The notes: generated from the sequence alone by a model not told the origin. Shown: positions 6,646 through 12,340, counted from the stretch's first letter. The stretch: 13,302 bases of DNA from Baffinella frigidus (GCA_026770585.1 MU646424.1:493510-506811), one strand, 5' to 3'. Translations and numbers: made by a program.

Positions 6646-6679
6646 AAAAGCCGAGACCGGATTTCCGGCCTCAGCTTTT
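6646..6679. repeat. Hairpin
   Basis: AAAAGCCGAGACCGGA pairs with TCCGGCCTCAGCTTTT around a 2-base loop, with two mismatched positions. The stem is flanked by A/T-rich sequence on the left, with a T run ending the right arm. In a bacterial genome this would resemble a terminator, but the context does not support that here. Confidence 0.6.
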
Positions 6680-6735
6680 AGAAACGTGGTTAGGTCGCTC
6701 GATAGCGGAACACCAACATCGCCTGTGAGAAACCG

Positions 6736-6922
6736 TTACACGTATCGACACCACCATCGCCCCTGCCCTAGGTGCATATCCCTTAAGTGACCAGGTGGTC
6801 AAATTTGACCACCAAGAGGTCCTAGGCAGGTCCGAGGGCCCTACGGTAGGGCGTATGAGCCTACTGGGCACTTAAGGGATAAGCGCGTCGTCATCCTTCA
6901 CAGTCAAGCGCACCCTCTCTAG
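6736..6922 (+). pseudogene. POMP-like unit split by an insertion
   Basis: The left part 6731-6776 (CGTATCGACACCACCATCGC, CCCTGCCCTAGGTGCA) and the right part from 6882 (AGCGCGTCGTCATCC, TTCACAGTCAAGCGCACCCT) match one continuous repeat unit at about 7527-7605. There, GTATCGATACCAACATCGCC and GGTGCA lead straight into CAGCGGTGCGGCGTCGTCC. The interrupting 105 bp are the foldback element at 6777-6881. A further unit start (TATCGATACCAACATGGCGC) lies at 6536. Confidence 0.6.
6777..6881. mobile_element. 105-bp foldback insertion with an empty-site comparison
   Basis: Ends TATCCCTTAAGTG and CACTTAAGGGATA are exact complements. Inside are GGTGGTCAAATTTGACCACC, GAGGTCCTAGGCA and the core CCTACGGTAGG (6840-6850). 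The sequence to its left and right together matches an uninterrupted repeat unit at 7527-7605 and, less closely, 7129-7205. That makes this a real insertion rather than ancestral sequence. At most one target base appears to be lost, and no target duplication is obvious. Confidence 0.85.
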
Positions 6923-6954
6923 ATCTTTTTCGGGAGAGAGATCTTGACACATTA

Positions 6955-7116
6955 ATAGGGTAACGGCCTGAAAATGGGGTAGTTAGGCCTACGGCATTGC
7001 CTAGGACCTCCTACCGTAGGCCGAGACTTTTTGGTGCTAGGATCCCTCGGCCTACGGTAGGAGGTCCTAGGCAATGCCGTAGGCCTAACTACCCCATTTT
7101 CAGGCCGTTAGCCTAT
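6955..7116. mobile_element. Foldback element F1, copy 3 (162 bp)
   Basis: Near-perfect inverted repeat, ATAGGGTAACGGCCTGAAAA to CCCCATTTTCAGGCCGTTAG then CCTAT. Cores are at 7010-7020 and 7051-7061. It is inserted just before a POMP-like unit beginning CATACCGATAATTGATACC, and after a degenerate AGATCT hairpin (6919-6945). Confidence 0.93.
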
Positions 7117-7345
7117 GAACATACCGATAATTGATACCAACATTTCCCCTGCCCCACTGCACAGCGGTGCGTCCTCATCCCTCACAGTCAGCCGCACTCT
7201 CATCACACACAACGCCAGTCCTCGCACACGCCACACTTACCACCCGCGACAGCAAGTGAGGGTTGGTGCCCGCGCACCAGGTGGCCAGCGGCGCATTCTC
7301 GTCCCTCGCAGTCCTCCGCAGCATGCGCTCCAGCGCCTTGGTCCC
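7117..7345 (+). pseudogene. POMP-like repeat units, decayed
   Basis: Unit one (about 7128-7225) reads on + as I-D-T-N-I-S-P-A-P-L-H-S-G-A-S-S-S-L then T-V-S-R-T-L-I-T-H-N-A-S. Unit two (about 7263-7345) reads, in a different frame, A-H-Q-V-A-S-G-A-F-S-S-L-A-V-L-R-S-M. Both match the unit at 7527-7640 at DNA level. The pattern (S-G-A, hydrophobic strand, then T-H-N-A) follows the POMP/beta-helix repeat theme. A frame change between units, and later stops, indicate decay or missing introns. Confidence 0.5.
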
Positions 7346-7407
7346 ACTGTCAGGGTTGGTGGTCCCTCACAGTCCACCGCACCCTGGGCGGTTGGCGCCC
7401 CGCGCGG

Positions 7408-7453
7408 CATGCTTCACTGCCCTACGTCATGCTTCACCCTACGTCATGCTTCA
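7408..7453. repeat. 16-bp tandem repeat
   Basis: Two full units of CCTACGTCATGCTTCA (7421 and 7438) preceded by a partial one (GCATGCTTCACTG at 7408). Local expansion, with no coding role seen. Confidence 0.75.
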
Positions 7454-7471
7454 CAGTAGTCACATTAATCC

Positions 7472-7708
7472 GTGAAGAGATGTCCCGCAAAGTCCTCCGC
7501 GCCCGCCTCACCAGGCATCAATGTACATGTATCGATACCAACATCGCCCGTGCACCAGGTGCACAGCGGTGCGGCGTCGTCCCTCACAGTGCACCGCACC
7601 CTCCTCACCCACAACGCCGCCGGCGCCGTCCTCGCCCACTCCGGTCCAACCCTAACAACCCCCCACACAGTGGACTACGGACCTTTCATCAAAAGTCAAA
7701 TTGCCTGA
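7472..7708 (+). pseudogene. POMP/beta-helix-like repeat unit, best preserved copy
   Basis: An open frame whose middle part reads V-H-Q-V-H-S-G-A-A-S-S-L-T-V-H-R-T-L then L-T-H-N-A-A-G-A-V-L-A-H-S-G. This fits the POMP (Chlam_PMP-type) repeat scheme: a G-A-x-L-x-V strand, a turn around N-A-A, then G-A-V. The unit (about 7527-7640) is repeated with changes at 7128, 7263 and, in its second half, 7839-7898. The frame then enters a dispersed segment at 7677 and stops. The start at 7472 is arbitrary; no promoter or signal peptide is seen. POMP-like repeats are known in bacteria and in many algae and protists, usually in large surface or secreted proteins. Confidence 0.5.
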
Positions 7709-7815
7709 AGACAATTAACTTGAAGTATTTTTCCAACGCAGATTTGTCAGGTAACACCCTAAAATACAGCCCCGACGAAACCTTCGTAGCCCACCGAGTA
7801 GCAACCCTGACGCCT
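7676..7815. repeat. Dispersed segment shared with 9768-9905
   Basis: Matches at 9768-9905 include ACCTTTCATCAAAAGTCAA (versus ACCTTCCACCAAAAGTCAA), then CAATTAACTTGA, and later AGCCCACCG and CTGACGCC. It contains the imperfect hairpin AAGTCAAATTG/CAATTAACTT. The 21 bases at 7677-7697 are the exact reverse complement of the tandem units at 12341-12384. Its right part encodes E-T-F-V-A-H-R-V-A-T-L-T-P, matching E-T-L-E-A-H-R-V-G-T-D-A-P at 9860-9898, so the segment mixes an inserted motif with repeat-protein coding sequence. Confidence 0.65.
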
Positions 7816-7838
7816 GATAAACCCCAAACGCCAAGTGC

Positions 7839-7898
7839 TGCTCCCTCGGCACCATCGCCCACAACGCCGACGGCGCCGTACTCGCCCACTCCGGTCCC
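7839..7898 (+). pseudogene. POMP-like unit fragment cut by telomere-like repeats
   Basis: Reads C-S-L-G-T-I-A-H-N-A-D-G-A-V-L-A-H-S-G, closely matching T-L-L-T-H-N-A-A-G-A-V-L-A-H-S-G at 7597-7644. The match ends at CACTCCGGTCC, and the C-strand heptamer tract starts at once (CCCTAAACCCTAAA). The start of the fragment recurs within the heptamers at 8187-8206 (TGCCGCTCCCTCGGCACC). Confidence 0.55.
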
Positions 7899-8262
7899 CT
7901 AAACCCTAAACTCTAAACTCTAAACCATGAACTCTGAACCCTCAACTCTAAACCCTACACCGTAAACCCTACACCCTAAACCCTAAACCCTAAACCCTAA
8001 ACCCTAAACCCTAAACCCTCAACCCTACACCCTAAACCCTAGACCCTAAACCCTACACCCTAAACCCTACACCCTAAACCACAAACCCTAAACCCTAAAC
8101 CATAAACCACAAACCATAAACCGTAAACCCCAAACCCTAAACCCTAAACCCTAAACCCTAAGCCCTACACCCTAAACCCCAAACACTCGTGCCGCTCCCT
8201 CGGCACCTACACCCACCCCCCACCCCAAACCCTGAAACCCCAAACCCTCAACCCTGACCCCA
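7897..8262. repeat. Interstitial telomere-like tract, C-strand on +
   Basis: Over 350 bp of heptamers. A perfect CCCTAAA core spans 7975-8020 and again about 8139-8161, with CCCTACA, CCATAAA and CCACAAA variants. It directly truncates the POMP-like fragment on its left and contains a small piece of the same repeat at 8187-8206, showing that the tract and the repeats have been shuffled together. Confidence 0.93.
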
Positions 8263-8274
8263 GGTACCTCATCG

Positions 8275-8349
8275 TTCGTGGATGCTCTCTTCATGCGGAA
8301 CATCGCGGAAGGTCAGAGGAGTCCCAACACGAAGTTGGCAGGCCCATAG
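8275..8349 (+). pseudogene. POMP-like unit, copy A
   Basis: Reads F-V-D-A-L-F-M-R-N-I-A-E-G-Q-R-S-P-N-T-K and stops at TAG (8347-8349). The motif L-F-x-R-N-I-A-x-G is the F-x-x-N-x-A turn of POMP-type repeats. It repeats 194 bases downstream at 8478 with the same GCGGAACATCGCGG core. Confidence 0.5.
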
Positions 8350-8366
8350 TATAAAAGTCAGATTTA

Positions 8367-8454
8367 ATAGGGTAACGTCCTGAAAACCGGGTAGTTAGGC
8401 CTACGGTATTGCCTACGGTAGGCCGTAGGGCTCCTAGGACCTAATGTTTTGCAG
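8367..8454. mobile_element. Short F1-derived element (F1b), possible intron
   Basis: Starts like F1 (ATAGGGTAACGTCCTGAAAA, GGTAGTTAGGCCTACGG) but lacks the long right arm. It ends CCTAGGACCTAATGTTTTGC then AG. Core CCTACGGTAGG is at 8412-8422. The same reduced form occurs at 10020-10104. A GTAACG at 8372 and a TTTTGCAG ending at 8454 would define an 83-base intron, and the frame right after it is open for 84 codons. Splicing is inferred, not shown. Confidence 0.65.
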
Positions 8455-8708
8455 GACCCCCCCTACGGGCTCCTCACGGCCTCTTCCTGCGGAACATCGC
8501 GGCAGGTCAGAGGATTCCCAACCCTAAGTTGAGGCCTGTCAACTTAGTTGACAGCCGAAAGTTGCAAGGTCAGATCGACGGGCAAGAGTTCCGGACTCCT
8601 CTGAGCGCCCCTGCCTCGCGGATCGCCAGCGAGGGCGAGAGCGAGATAGATAGTGCGAGAGAGAGAGAGAGATCTCGCAAGGGCTTTGCTCGGATAGCGA
8701 GGGGTTAA
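8455..8708 (+). CDS. Open POMP-like exon with a charged tail
   Basis: Following the acceptor-like TTTTGCAG, the + frame stays open to TAA at 8706-8708. It begins P-P-L-R-A-P-H-G-L-F-L-R-N-I-A-A-G-Q-R, the same motif as copy A at 8275. It continues through P-V-N-L-V-D-S-R-K-L-Q-G-Q-I-D-G-Q-E-F to a charged tail (E-G-E-S-E-I-D-S-A-R-E-R-E-R-E) encoded by a GA microsatellite. No ATG is present, so it can only be an internal or terminal exon. The part after the motif has no recognised homology and includes a palindrome (8536-8554), so much of the frame may be open by chance. Confidence 0.35.
8536..8554. repeat. Perfect palindrome
   Basis: CTGTCAACT-T-AGTTGACAG has a 9-bp perfect stem with a single central base. 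It contains the GTCAA/TTGAC core seen in many foldback arms of this window. Confidence 0.8.
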
Positions 8709-8751
8709 ACAAATCGTCAGCTTTTCTGGTCACGTCCAGCTTCAAGGCGAT

Positions 8752-8773
8752 TCATAGCCCAAATGGGCTATGA
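8752..8773. repeat. Hairpin
   Basis: TCATAGCCC-AAAT-GGGCTATGA is a perfect 9-bp stem with a 4-base loop. No gene is adjacent. Confidence 0.75.
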
Positions 8774-9130
8774 GAAAGGGCTCCAATTCCTACATGCCTA
8801 TGTTAAGGTTTGATCACCAGGCCACGCGGATGGGGGGCGGGCCAATAATTAAAGGACGCGTAGGTGGTAAAGATCACGAATCTTATCACGTGGGTGAAAT
8901 GCACCCCTATCCATTTCAACCGTGACGTATCTCATTTCACCGGGGGTCGGATCTCGTTTTAGATAGACGGTTGACCTTCTTATCGAATCTTCTCGATTAT
9001 TTTTGCGTTTTTTTTACACGTTTCGTGTAGATGCGTCCTTCAGTCGACGGGGACGTGACGGGGACGTGTTTGCTTATCATAATCGTTAACTCAATTCCTT
9101 AAAACGTCTGTTTAAGCCCTCGCTATCCGA
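8774..9130. other. Stretch with no supported gene
   Basis: No coding frame of note. Structures seen are an imperfect inverted repeat CACGTGGGTGAAATG/CATTTCAACCGTG (8888-8922), the hairpin TACACG-TTT-CGTGTA (9015-9029) and a short tandem GACGGGGACGTG (9048-9070). The sequence is more A/T-rich than its neighbours around 8970-9030. Confidence 0.6.
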
Positions 9131-9218
9131 GCAAGGTACTGACGCCCCAGCAACAACGGGCGAGAGCGAGATCCCGCAAAGGTACTGATCACCAGAGAGG
9201 GCGAGAGAGAGATAAAGC

Positions 9219-9252
<34 letters not shown>

Positions 9253-9330
9253 TAAAGAGAGAGAGAGAGCGAGAGAGAGAGAGAGAGAGAGAGAGATCGC
9301 AAAGGTACTGACGCCCCAGCAACAACAGGT
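9131..9330 (+). repeat. POMP-linker repeats interrupted by a GA microsatellite
   Basis: GGTACTGACGCCCCAGCAAC occurs at about 9135 and 9303 and again, slightly altered, at about 9640 and 9890. In the best copy (9890) it encodes G-T-D-A-P-A-T-T-G-G-G, leading into a POMP-like strand. Between the first two copies lies a GA-rich microsatellite (9195-9298) with occasional GATAAAG interruptions. The GA run grows out of the sequence GGCGAGAGCGAGAT that accompanies each unit, so the microsatellite probably arose by expansion inside a tandem repeat unit. Confidence 0.65.
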
Positions 9331-9478
9331 TATCGGCGCTCTCGCCCCTCAAACCCCTCACCCCTTCCTGGGCCCAGTGAGGTGTACGGTTTACGGTTTG
9401 CAGGGGGGGGGGTCTAGTAACCAGACCCTGCACCCCAACCCTCCAACCCCCACAACAGGGGGAGGGGTGGGGCGCGTG
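9331..9478 (+). other. Low-complexity spacer
   Basis: It contains a G9 run (9403-9411) and ACAACAGGGGGAGGGGTGGG (about 9452), which resembles the POMP-linker that reads T-T-G-G-G at 9890. It is probably a degraded repeat unit. Confidence 0.4.
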
Positions 9479-9564
9479 ATCTTTCTCTCTCTCTCTGTCT
9501 CTCTCTCTTTCTCGCTCTCTCTCTCGTTCTCTCTCGCTCTCTGTCTCTCTCTCCCTCGCTCTCC
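9479..9564. repeat. CT microsatellite
   Basis: Mostly CTCTCT with CTCTGT, CTCGCT and TTTCT interruptions, ending near a C10 run (9566-9575). It is the reverse complement in composition of the GA tract at 9195-9298, about 180 bases upstream, so the pair could form a large inverted structure. Confidence 0.9.
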
Positions 9565-9575
9565 GCCCCCCCCCC

Positions 9576-9770
9576 CACAACAGGGGGCGGGGCAGGGCGC
9601 GTCGTGGGGGATGCATCCCGGTTGAGCGAGATCTCGCACGGGTGCTGACGCCCCAGCAACAACAAGGGGTGGAGCGGCGCCCCACCCGGAATTGAATTCT
9701 GCGGAATTTCGCGGCAGGGGGTGGGGCGGTGCGCGTCACAGGGGACGCAGGCGCCGTTCTGCGGGGATGA
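9576..9770 (+). pseudogene. POMP-like repeat units, decayed
   Basis: Two ACAACAGGGGGCGGGGCAGG-type linkers are visible (9576 and, via the CCCCAGCAACAACAAGG form, about 9650). The clearest coding segment, 9699-9767, reads L-R-N-F-A-A-G-G-G-A-V-R-V-T-G-D-A-G-A-V then L-R-G before TGA. It parallels G-G-G-A-V-R-V-A-G-D-G-G-V-V-L-R-G at about 9917-9967. The N-F-A-A-G-G-G-A-V motif is a textbook POMP-type turn followed by a strand. The frame is lost where the dispersed TCAAAAGTCAA-type segment begins (9768). Confidence 0.6.
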
Positions 9771-9905
9771 ACCTTCCACCAAAAGTCAAGATGCCTTGAT
9801 GCAATTAACTTGAGAGATTTTCTGGTGCAATTCGGTCACGTATCCCCCTGGAATCCAGGCCCACCGAAACACTCGAAGCCCACCGTGTGGGTACTGACGC
9901 CCCAG
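9768..9905. repeat. Dispersed segment shared with 7676-7815
   Basis: Second copy of the segment with CCAAAAGTCAAGATGCCTTG and GCAATTAACTTGAG. It carries an imperfect hairpin, AAGTCAAGATGC/GCAATTAACTT. It sits exactly between two POMP-like coding segments (after A-V-L-R-G, before E-T-L-E-A-H-R-V-G), so it may be an intron or an insertion. Confidence 0.6.
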
Positions 9906-10020
9906 CTACAACAGGGGGTGGGGCGGTGCGCGTCGCAGGGGACGGGGGCGTTGTTCTGCGGGGATGCGTGTTCCACGGCAACGCCGCGCGTGCCGTACTG
10001 CCCAACGCCAACGTTCTTAG
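9848..10020 (+). CDS. POMP/beta-helix-like repeat exon, well preserved
   Basis: The frame reads L-E-S-R-P-T-E-T-L-E-A-H-R-V-G-T-D-A-P, then A-T-T-G-G-G-A-V-R-V-A-G-D-G-G-V-V-L-R-G, and then C-V-F-H-G-N-A-A-R-A-V-L-P-N-A-N-V. G-G-A-V-R-V followed by C-V-F-x-G-N-A-A is the characteristic POMP (Chlam_PMP-type) repeat: a short beta strand, then the F-x-x-N-x-A turn. The frame remains open to 10078 but beyond about 10020 it translates the F1b element. No start codon or signal peptide is associated. The next unit continues after F1b at 10105 with F-N-G-Y-T-A-R-A-V-M-P-N-A-N-V. This is the best evidence in the window for the identity of the repeat protein. Function is unknown; such repeats generally build extended extracellular or surface proteins. 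Confidence 0.6.
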
Positions 10021-10104
10021 GGAAACGACCCGAAATTGGGGTAGTTTGGCCTACGGAGGTGCCTACCGTAGGCCGTAGGGCTTCTCGGACCACTTGCTGT
10101 TTTG
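10020..10104. mobile_element. F1b element, second copy
   Basis: AGGGAAACGACCCGAAATTG, GGGTAGTTTGGCCTACGG, core CCTACCGTAGG (10062-10072) and GGCCGTAGGGCTTCTCGGAC parallel 8367-8454 position by position, including the trailing TGTTTTG. It interrupts two POMP-like units that both contain CGCGCGTGCCGTA and CCAACGT. The GT and AG borders seen at 8372/8454 are mutated here (GAAACG and TTTTGG). Confidence 0.65.
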
Positions 10105-10212
10105 GTTCTGTTCAACGGTTACACCGCGCGTGCCGTAATGCCGAACGCCAACGTTGTCGGGGGACTTGTTTGGGCGTGGCGCTGGTGCAAAACAAATTGC
10201 GCCGCTGACTGA
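10081..10212 (+). pseudogene. POMP-like repeat unit
   Basis: Reads G-P-L-A-V-L-V-L-F-N-G-Y-T-A-R-A-V-M-P-N then A-N-V-V-G-G-L-V-W-A-W, ending at TGA (10210-10212). It matches C-V-F-H-G-N-A-A-R-A-V-L-P-N-A-N-V at about 9968-10018 in both protein and DNA (ACCGCGCGTGCCGTAATGCC). The shift from N-A-A to Y-T-A in the turn is a mild loss of consensus. Confidence 0.5.
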
Positions 10213-10440
10213 TAGCGTTGACTCTTCCCGAGAAAGACGCCAAAAGTGTTGGGAATTGGATTTCTTTGCCGCCGGGATTTTCGGAATCTGTGCCAGGATA
10301 AGGTACCAGGATAAGGTACGTTATCACTTTTAGCGCGAACGAGTGTGTTTGGAAATTCGATTTATGCCCTGGCGTGGTATGATCCTCGCACACTTCGCTT
10401 CAAACCAATCTTCGGGGTTTCGGGAATAACCCCTAAGCGA
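10213..10440. other. Stretch with no supported gene
   Basis: It contains a short tandem (AGGATAAGGTAC at about 10291 and 10306) and an isolated F5-type right end (CTGGCGTGGTA, 10369-10379) without a matching left arm. No coding frame is supported. Confidence 0.5.
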
Positions 10441-10520
10441 GCCGGTTTAGGGCTCAGGGTGTAGGGTGTAAGGTGTAGGTTTTGGGGTTTAAGGTTTAGA
10501 GTTTAGGGTTTAGGGTTTGG
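10441..10520. repeat. Short interstitial telomere-like tract, G-strand on +
   Basis: About 80 bp of degenerate heptamers (TTTAGGG, TGTAGGG, TGTAAGG). The fifth such tract in the window. Its orientation again alternates with the previous one. Confidence 0.85.
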
Positions 10521-10567
10521 CTCCTCCCGTCGCGAGGCGGTGATGATGTCGAACGACCGGAGGTCGT

Positions 10568-10925
10568 TCTCTCTCTCTCTCTCCCCCCCCCTCTCTGTCT
10601 CTGTCTCTCTCTCTCTTTCTCGCGCGCGCGCTCTCTCTCTCTTGCTCTCTCTCTCGCTCTCTCTCTTTCTCTCTCGCTCTCTCTCTCGCTCTCTCTCTCG
10701 CTCGCTCGCTCTCTCGCTCTCTCGCTCTCGCTCTCTCTCTCTCTCGCTCGCTCGCTCTATGTCTCTCTCTCTCGCTCGCTCTCTCGCTCTCTCGCTCTCT
10801 CGCTCTCTCGCTCTCTCGCTCGCTCGCTCTCGCTCGCTCTCTGTCTCTATGTCTCTCGCTCTCGCTCGTTCTCTCGCTCTCTCGCTCTCTCGCTTTCTGG
10901 CGCGCTCTCTCTCTCTCTCTCTCTC
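10568..10925. repeat. Long CT-rich microsatellite (about 358 bp)
   Basis: CT dinucleotides with frequent CTCTCG and CTCGCTCG interruptions, short CGCGCG (10621-10630) and two ATGTCT islands (about 10758 and 10848) separated by about 90 bases, pointing to a longer duplication inside the tract. Open frames on both strands (S-L-S-L on +, R-E-R-E on -) are consequences of the repeat. Pure polypyrimidine on one strand could favour triplex structure. Confidence 0.93.
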
Positions 10926-11083
10926 ACTCGATCGGTGATTATGCTGAAAGGTCCCTCCAGGAGAATACTTTCCCAAAGCTTTACACGCATCGGTTTGAAC
11001 CAATTTTCGGGGGTTGGAAACGTTCGGTTTTTGATTTAAGATGCCGTCTCCCCGGTGGGGGGTACACCTGCCCATGTTGGCAT

Positions 11084-11207
11084 GATAACAAATATGTTCG
11101 TATTCATGACAAATATGTTCGTATCAATAACAAATATGTTCGTATTAATAACAAATGTGTTTGTATTAATAACAAATATGTTCGTAATAACAAATATGTT
11201 CGTATTA
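11084..11207. repeat. 21-bp minisatellite, open on both strands
   Basis: Six units of AATAACAAATATGTTCGTAT type; most are 21 bp, and one is shortened to about 15 bp. Because both lengths are multiples of three, the array is open in frames on both strands: (T-N-M-F-V-L-I) on + and (N-T-N-I-F-V-I) on -. The unit is A/T-rich, unlike its GC-rich surroundings. No start, splice or functional signal ties it to a gene. Confidence 0.85.
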
Positions 11208-11224
11208 AGGCCTCCCTCTGACAG

Positions 11225-11308
11225 GATCCCCCCGGGGTGGATGGGGGGGAGGGTGATCACCCAGTCAATTCCGAAATTGACTTGCTGAGACAGGAGTTGA
11301 CCACTTAG
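11225..11308 (+). pseudogene. Exon-like segment, copy A
   Basis: After CCTCCCTCTGACAG (ending 11224) the frame reads D-P-P-G-V-D-G-G-E-G-D-H-P-V and then diverges, stopping at 11306-11308. The acceptor and first codons match copy B at 11601 (E-A-P-G-G-D-G-D-E-G-D-A), with the DNA sharing CTGACAGGA, CCCCCCGGGG and GGTGAT. The segment is interrupted at about 11298 by a foldback element. Confidence 0.5.
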
Positions 11309-11441
11309 CAGCCACCGGGACTTCACGAATACAGTCCATCTAAACGATTTGTACTAGAATCTTATCCATTGCCCTGGAACCTAACCGGGATTTCATCTTG
11401 AATTCAAGGTGAAAAGGACCTCGGCCGCTGCTAAGTGGTTG
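11298..11441. mobile_element. Foldback element, ACCACTTAGCAGC arms
   Basis: TTGACCACTTAGCAGCC at the left pairs with CGGCCGCTGCTAAGTGGTTG at the right. The interior (about 110 bp) shows weaker inverted matches. A further GCTAAGTGGC at 11554 could be a fragment of another copy. No coding capacity. Confidence 0.65.
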
Positions 11442-11600
11442 TTGTTGGGGGGGTCGGCTCTTTCCGAACGTCCGATTTGACGCCGAACTATCCCAAACGT
11501 CAACGATTCCCTTTTTTTCTTCCACGGGGATTGACTTTTGGCAACCCGTTCCAAGCTAAGTGGCAGGCGGTGCTGACGGTCCGGTCTCTCTCTTTGACAG

Positions 11601-11816
11601 GAGGCCCCCGGGGGGGACGGGGATGAAGGTGATGCGGCGTTTCCTCGCGCGGAGGGTGGGGGGGAGGGTGGAGCAGAGGGTGGAGCGGAGGGTGGGGGAG
11701 AGGGTGGAGCGGAGGGTGGAGCGGAGGGGGGGGGGGAGGGGTGTGGGGGGGCGGTGCTCGTTCTGGCGGGAGGTGGCGCCAGCGCGGTGAAACCCCTAAC
11801 AATCCCAAGCCCCTGA
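11601..11816 (+). CDS. Probable exon: A-E-G-G repeats plus POMP-like strand
   Basis: A strong acceptor, TCTCTCTCTTTGACAG, ends at 11600. The frame is open for 71 codons to TGA (11814-11816): E-A-P-G-G-D-G-D-E-G-D-A-A-F-P-R, then seven E-G-G blocks from a 12-bp GGAGGGTGGAGC-type minisatellite (11650-11730), then C-G-G-A-V-L-V-L-A-G-G-G-A-S-A-V. The ending matches the G-G-A-V strand of POMP-like repeats elsewhere, and the glycine-rich run resembles the G-G-G-G-S run at the right edge of the window. The other two forward frames give arginine-rich or tryptophan-rich shadows. After A-S-A-V the sequence turns telomere-like (CCCCTAACAATCC, CCCCTGAACCC), so the exon may be truncated there or end at a donor-like GCG then GTGAAA near 11786. 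Confidence 0.5.
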   Translation, partial: EAPGGDGDEGDAAFPRAEGGGEGGAEGGAEGGGEGGAEGGAEGGGEGCGGAVLVLAGGGASAVKPLTIPSP

Positions 11817-11933
11817 ACCCTACCGGCAGACGCCCTTCGAAGTCGAGTTTGCTTGGTGGGCCGACCCCCGATTGGTATGGGGAGTCGCCGATTTCAAGCA
11901 GGACATTTCAGTACTGAGGGCTGCCACACAGCG

Positions 11934-12020
11934 GGCTACGAAGGGATTTTCGGCCCACATCGGGCCGAGTTTCCATTACCTTATCCGTAGGAACCCCCCT
12001 ATGTCCCTACGGGTTGCCAG
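11934..12020. mobile_element. Partial F4 element (left half)
   Basis: CCACACAGCGGGCTACGAAG and GGATTTTCGGCCCA match 4431-4464 exactly, and similarity continues through TTACCTT and CCCTACGGGTTGCC. The right arm is absent downstream. A right-arm-like CCCTTCGAAGTCGAGTTTGC lies instead upstream at 11831-11850, so the element is rearranged. A weaker left end, CCACACGGTGGGCTACGAGC, is at 12238-12257. Confidence 0.7.
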
Positions 12021-12340
12021 GGCGGAATGTTTGTATGAGTCAATTCAAGGCGAAACCCCATTTTCCATCCTGGGTACCTCGTTTCCAAGTTGACAGGTTT
12101 TGTGAGAAAATTAACTTTTACAAAATCTAAAAAAATGCAGTGCAGAGGGCTGGTTGCGAGGCTGCGACGTAAGGATGTTGACTTTTCGGAAGGTTGCCAC
12201 AGACGAAGACTTTTGGATGAGTCATCGCCGTGGTACACCACACGGTGGGCTACGAGCGTTTTGGGGCCCCTAGATTTAGTGGTAACGTGACCAAATTTGC
12301 ATTAGAAACTCCTTGGAGGTAACTGCCCACAAGGTAAGTT

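Noticed and set aside
6646-6679. Rho-independent terminator
   Set aside because: Hairpin and T run are present, but there is no bacterial gene context and many unrelated hairpins fill the window.
9086-9739. 217-residue minus-strand open frame with R-E and S-L repeats
   Set aside because: It is a translation of the GA and CT microsatellites and of reversed POMP-linker DNA. The better coding evidence in this stretch is on +.
10503-11075. 190-residue minus-strand open frame, arginine/glutamate/serine rich
   Set aside because: Long only because a CT/GA tract lacks stops; the non-repeat ends have no coding character.
11999-12241. 80-residue minus-strand open frame
   Set aside because: Composition is not implausible, but it starts in sequence near a degenerate F4 end, ends inside an F4 fragment, and has no splice or homology support.
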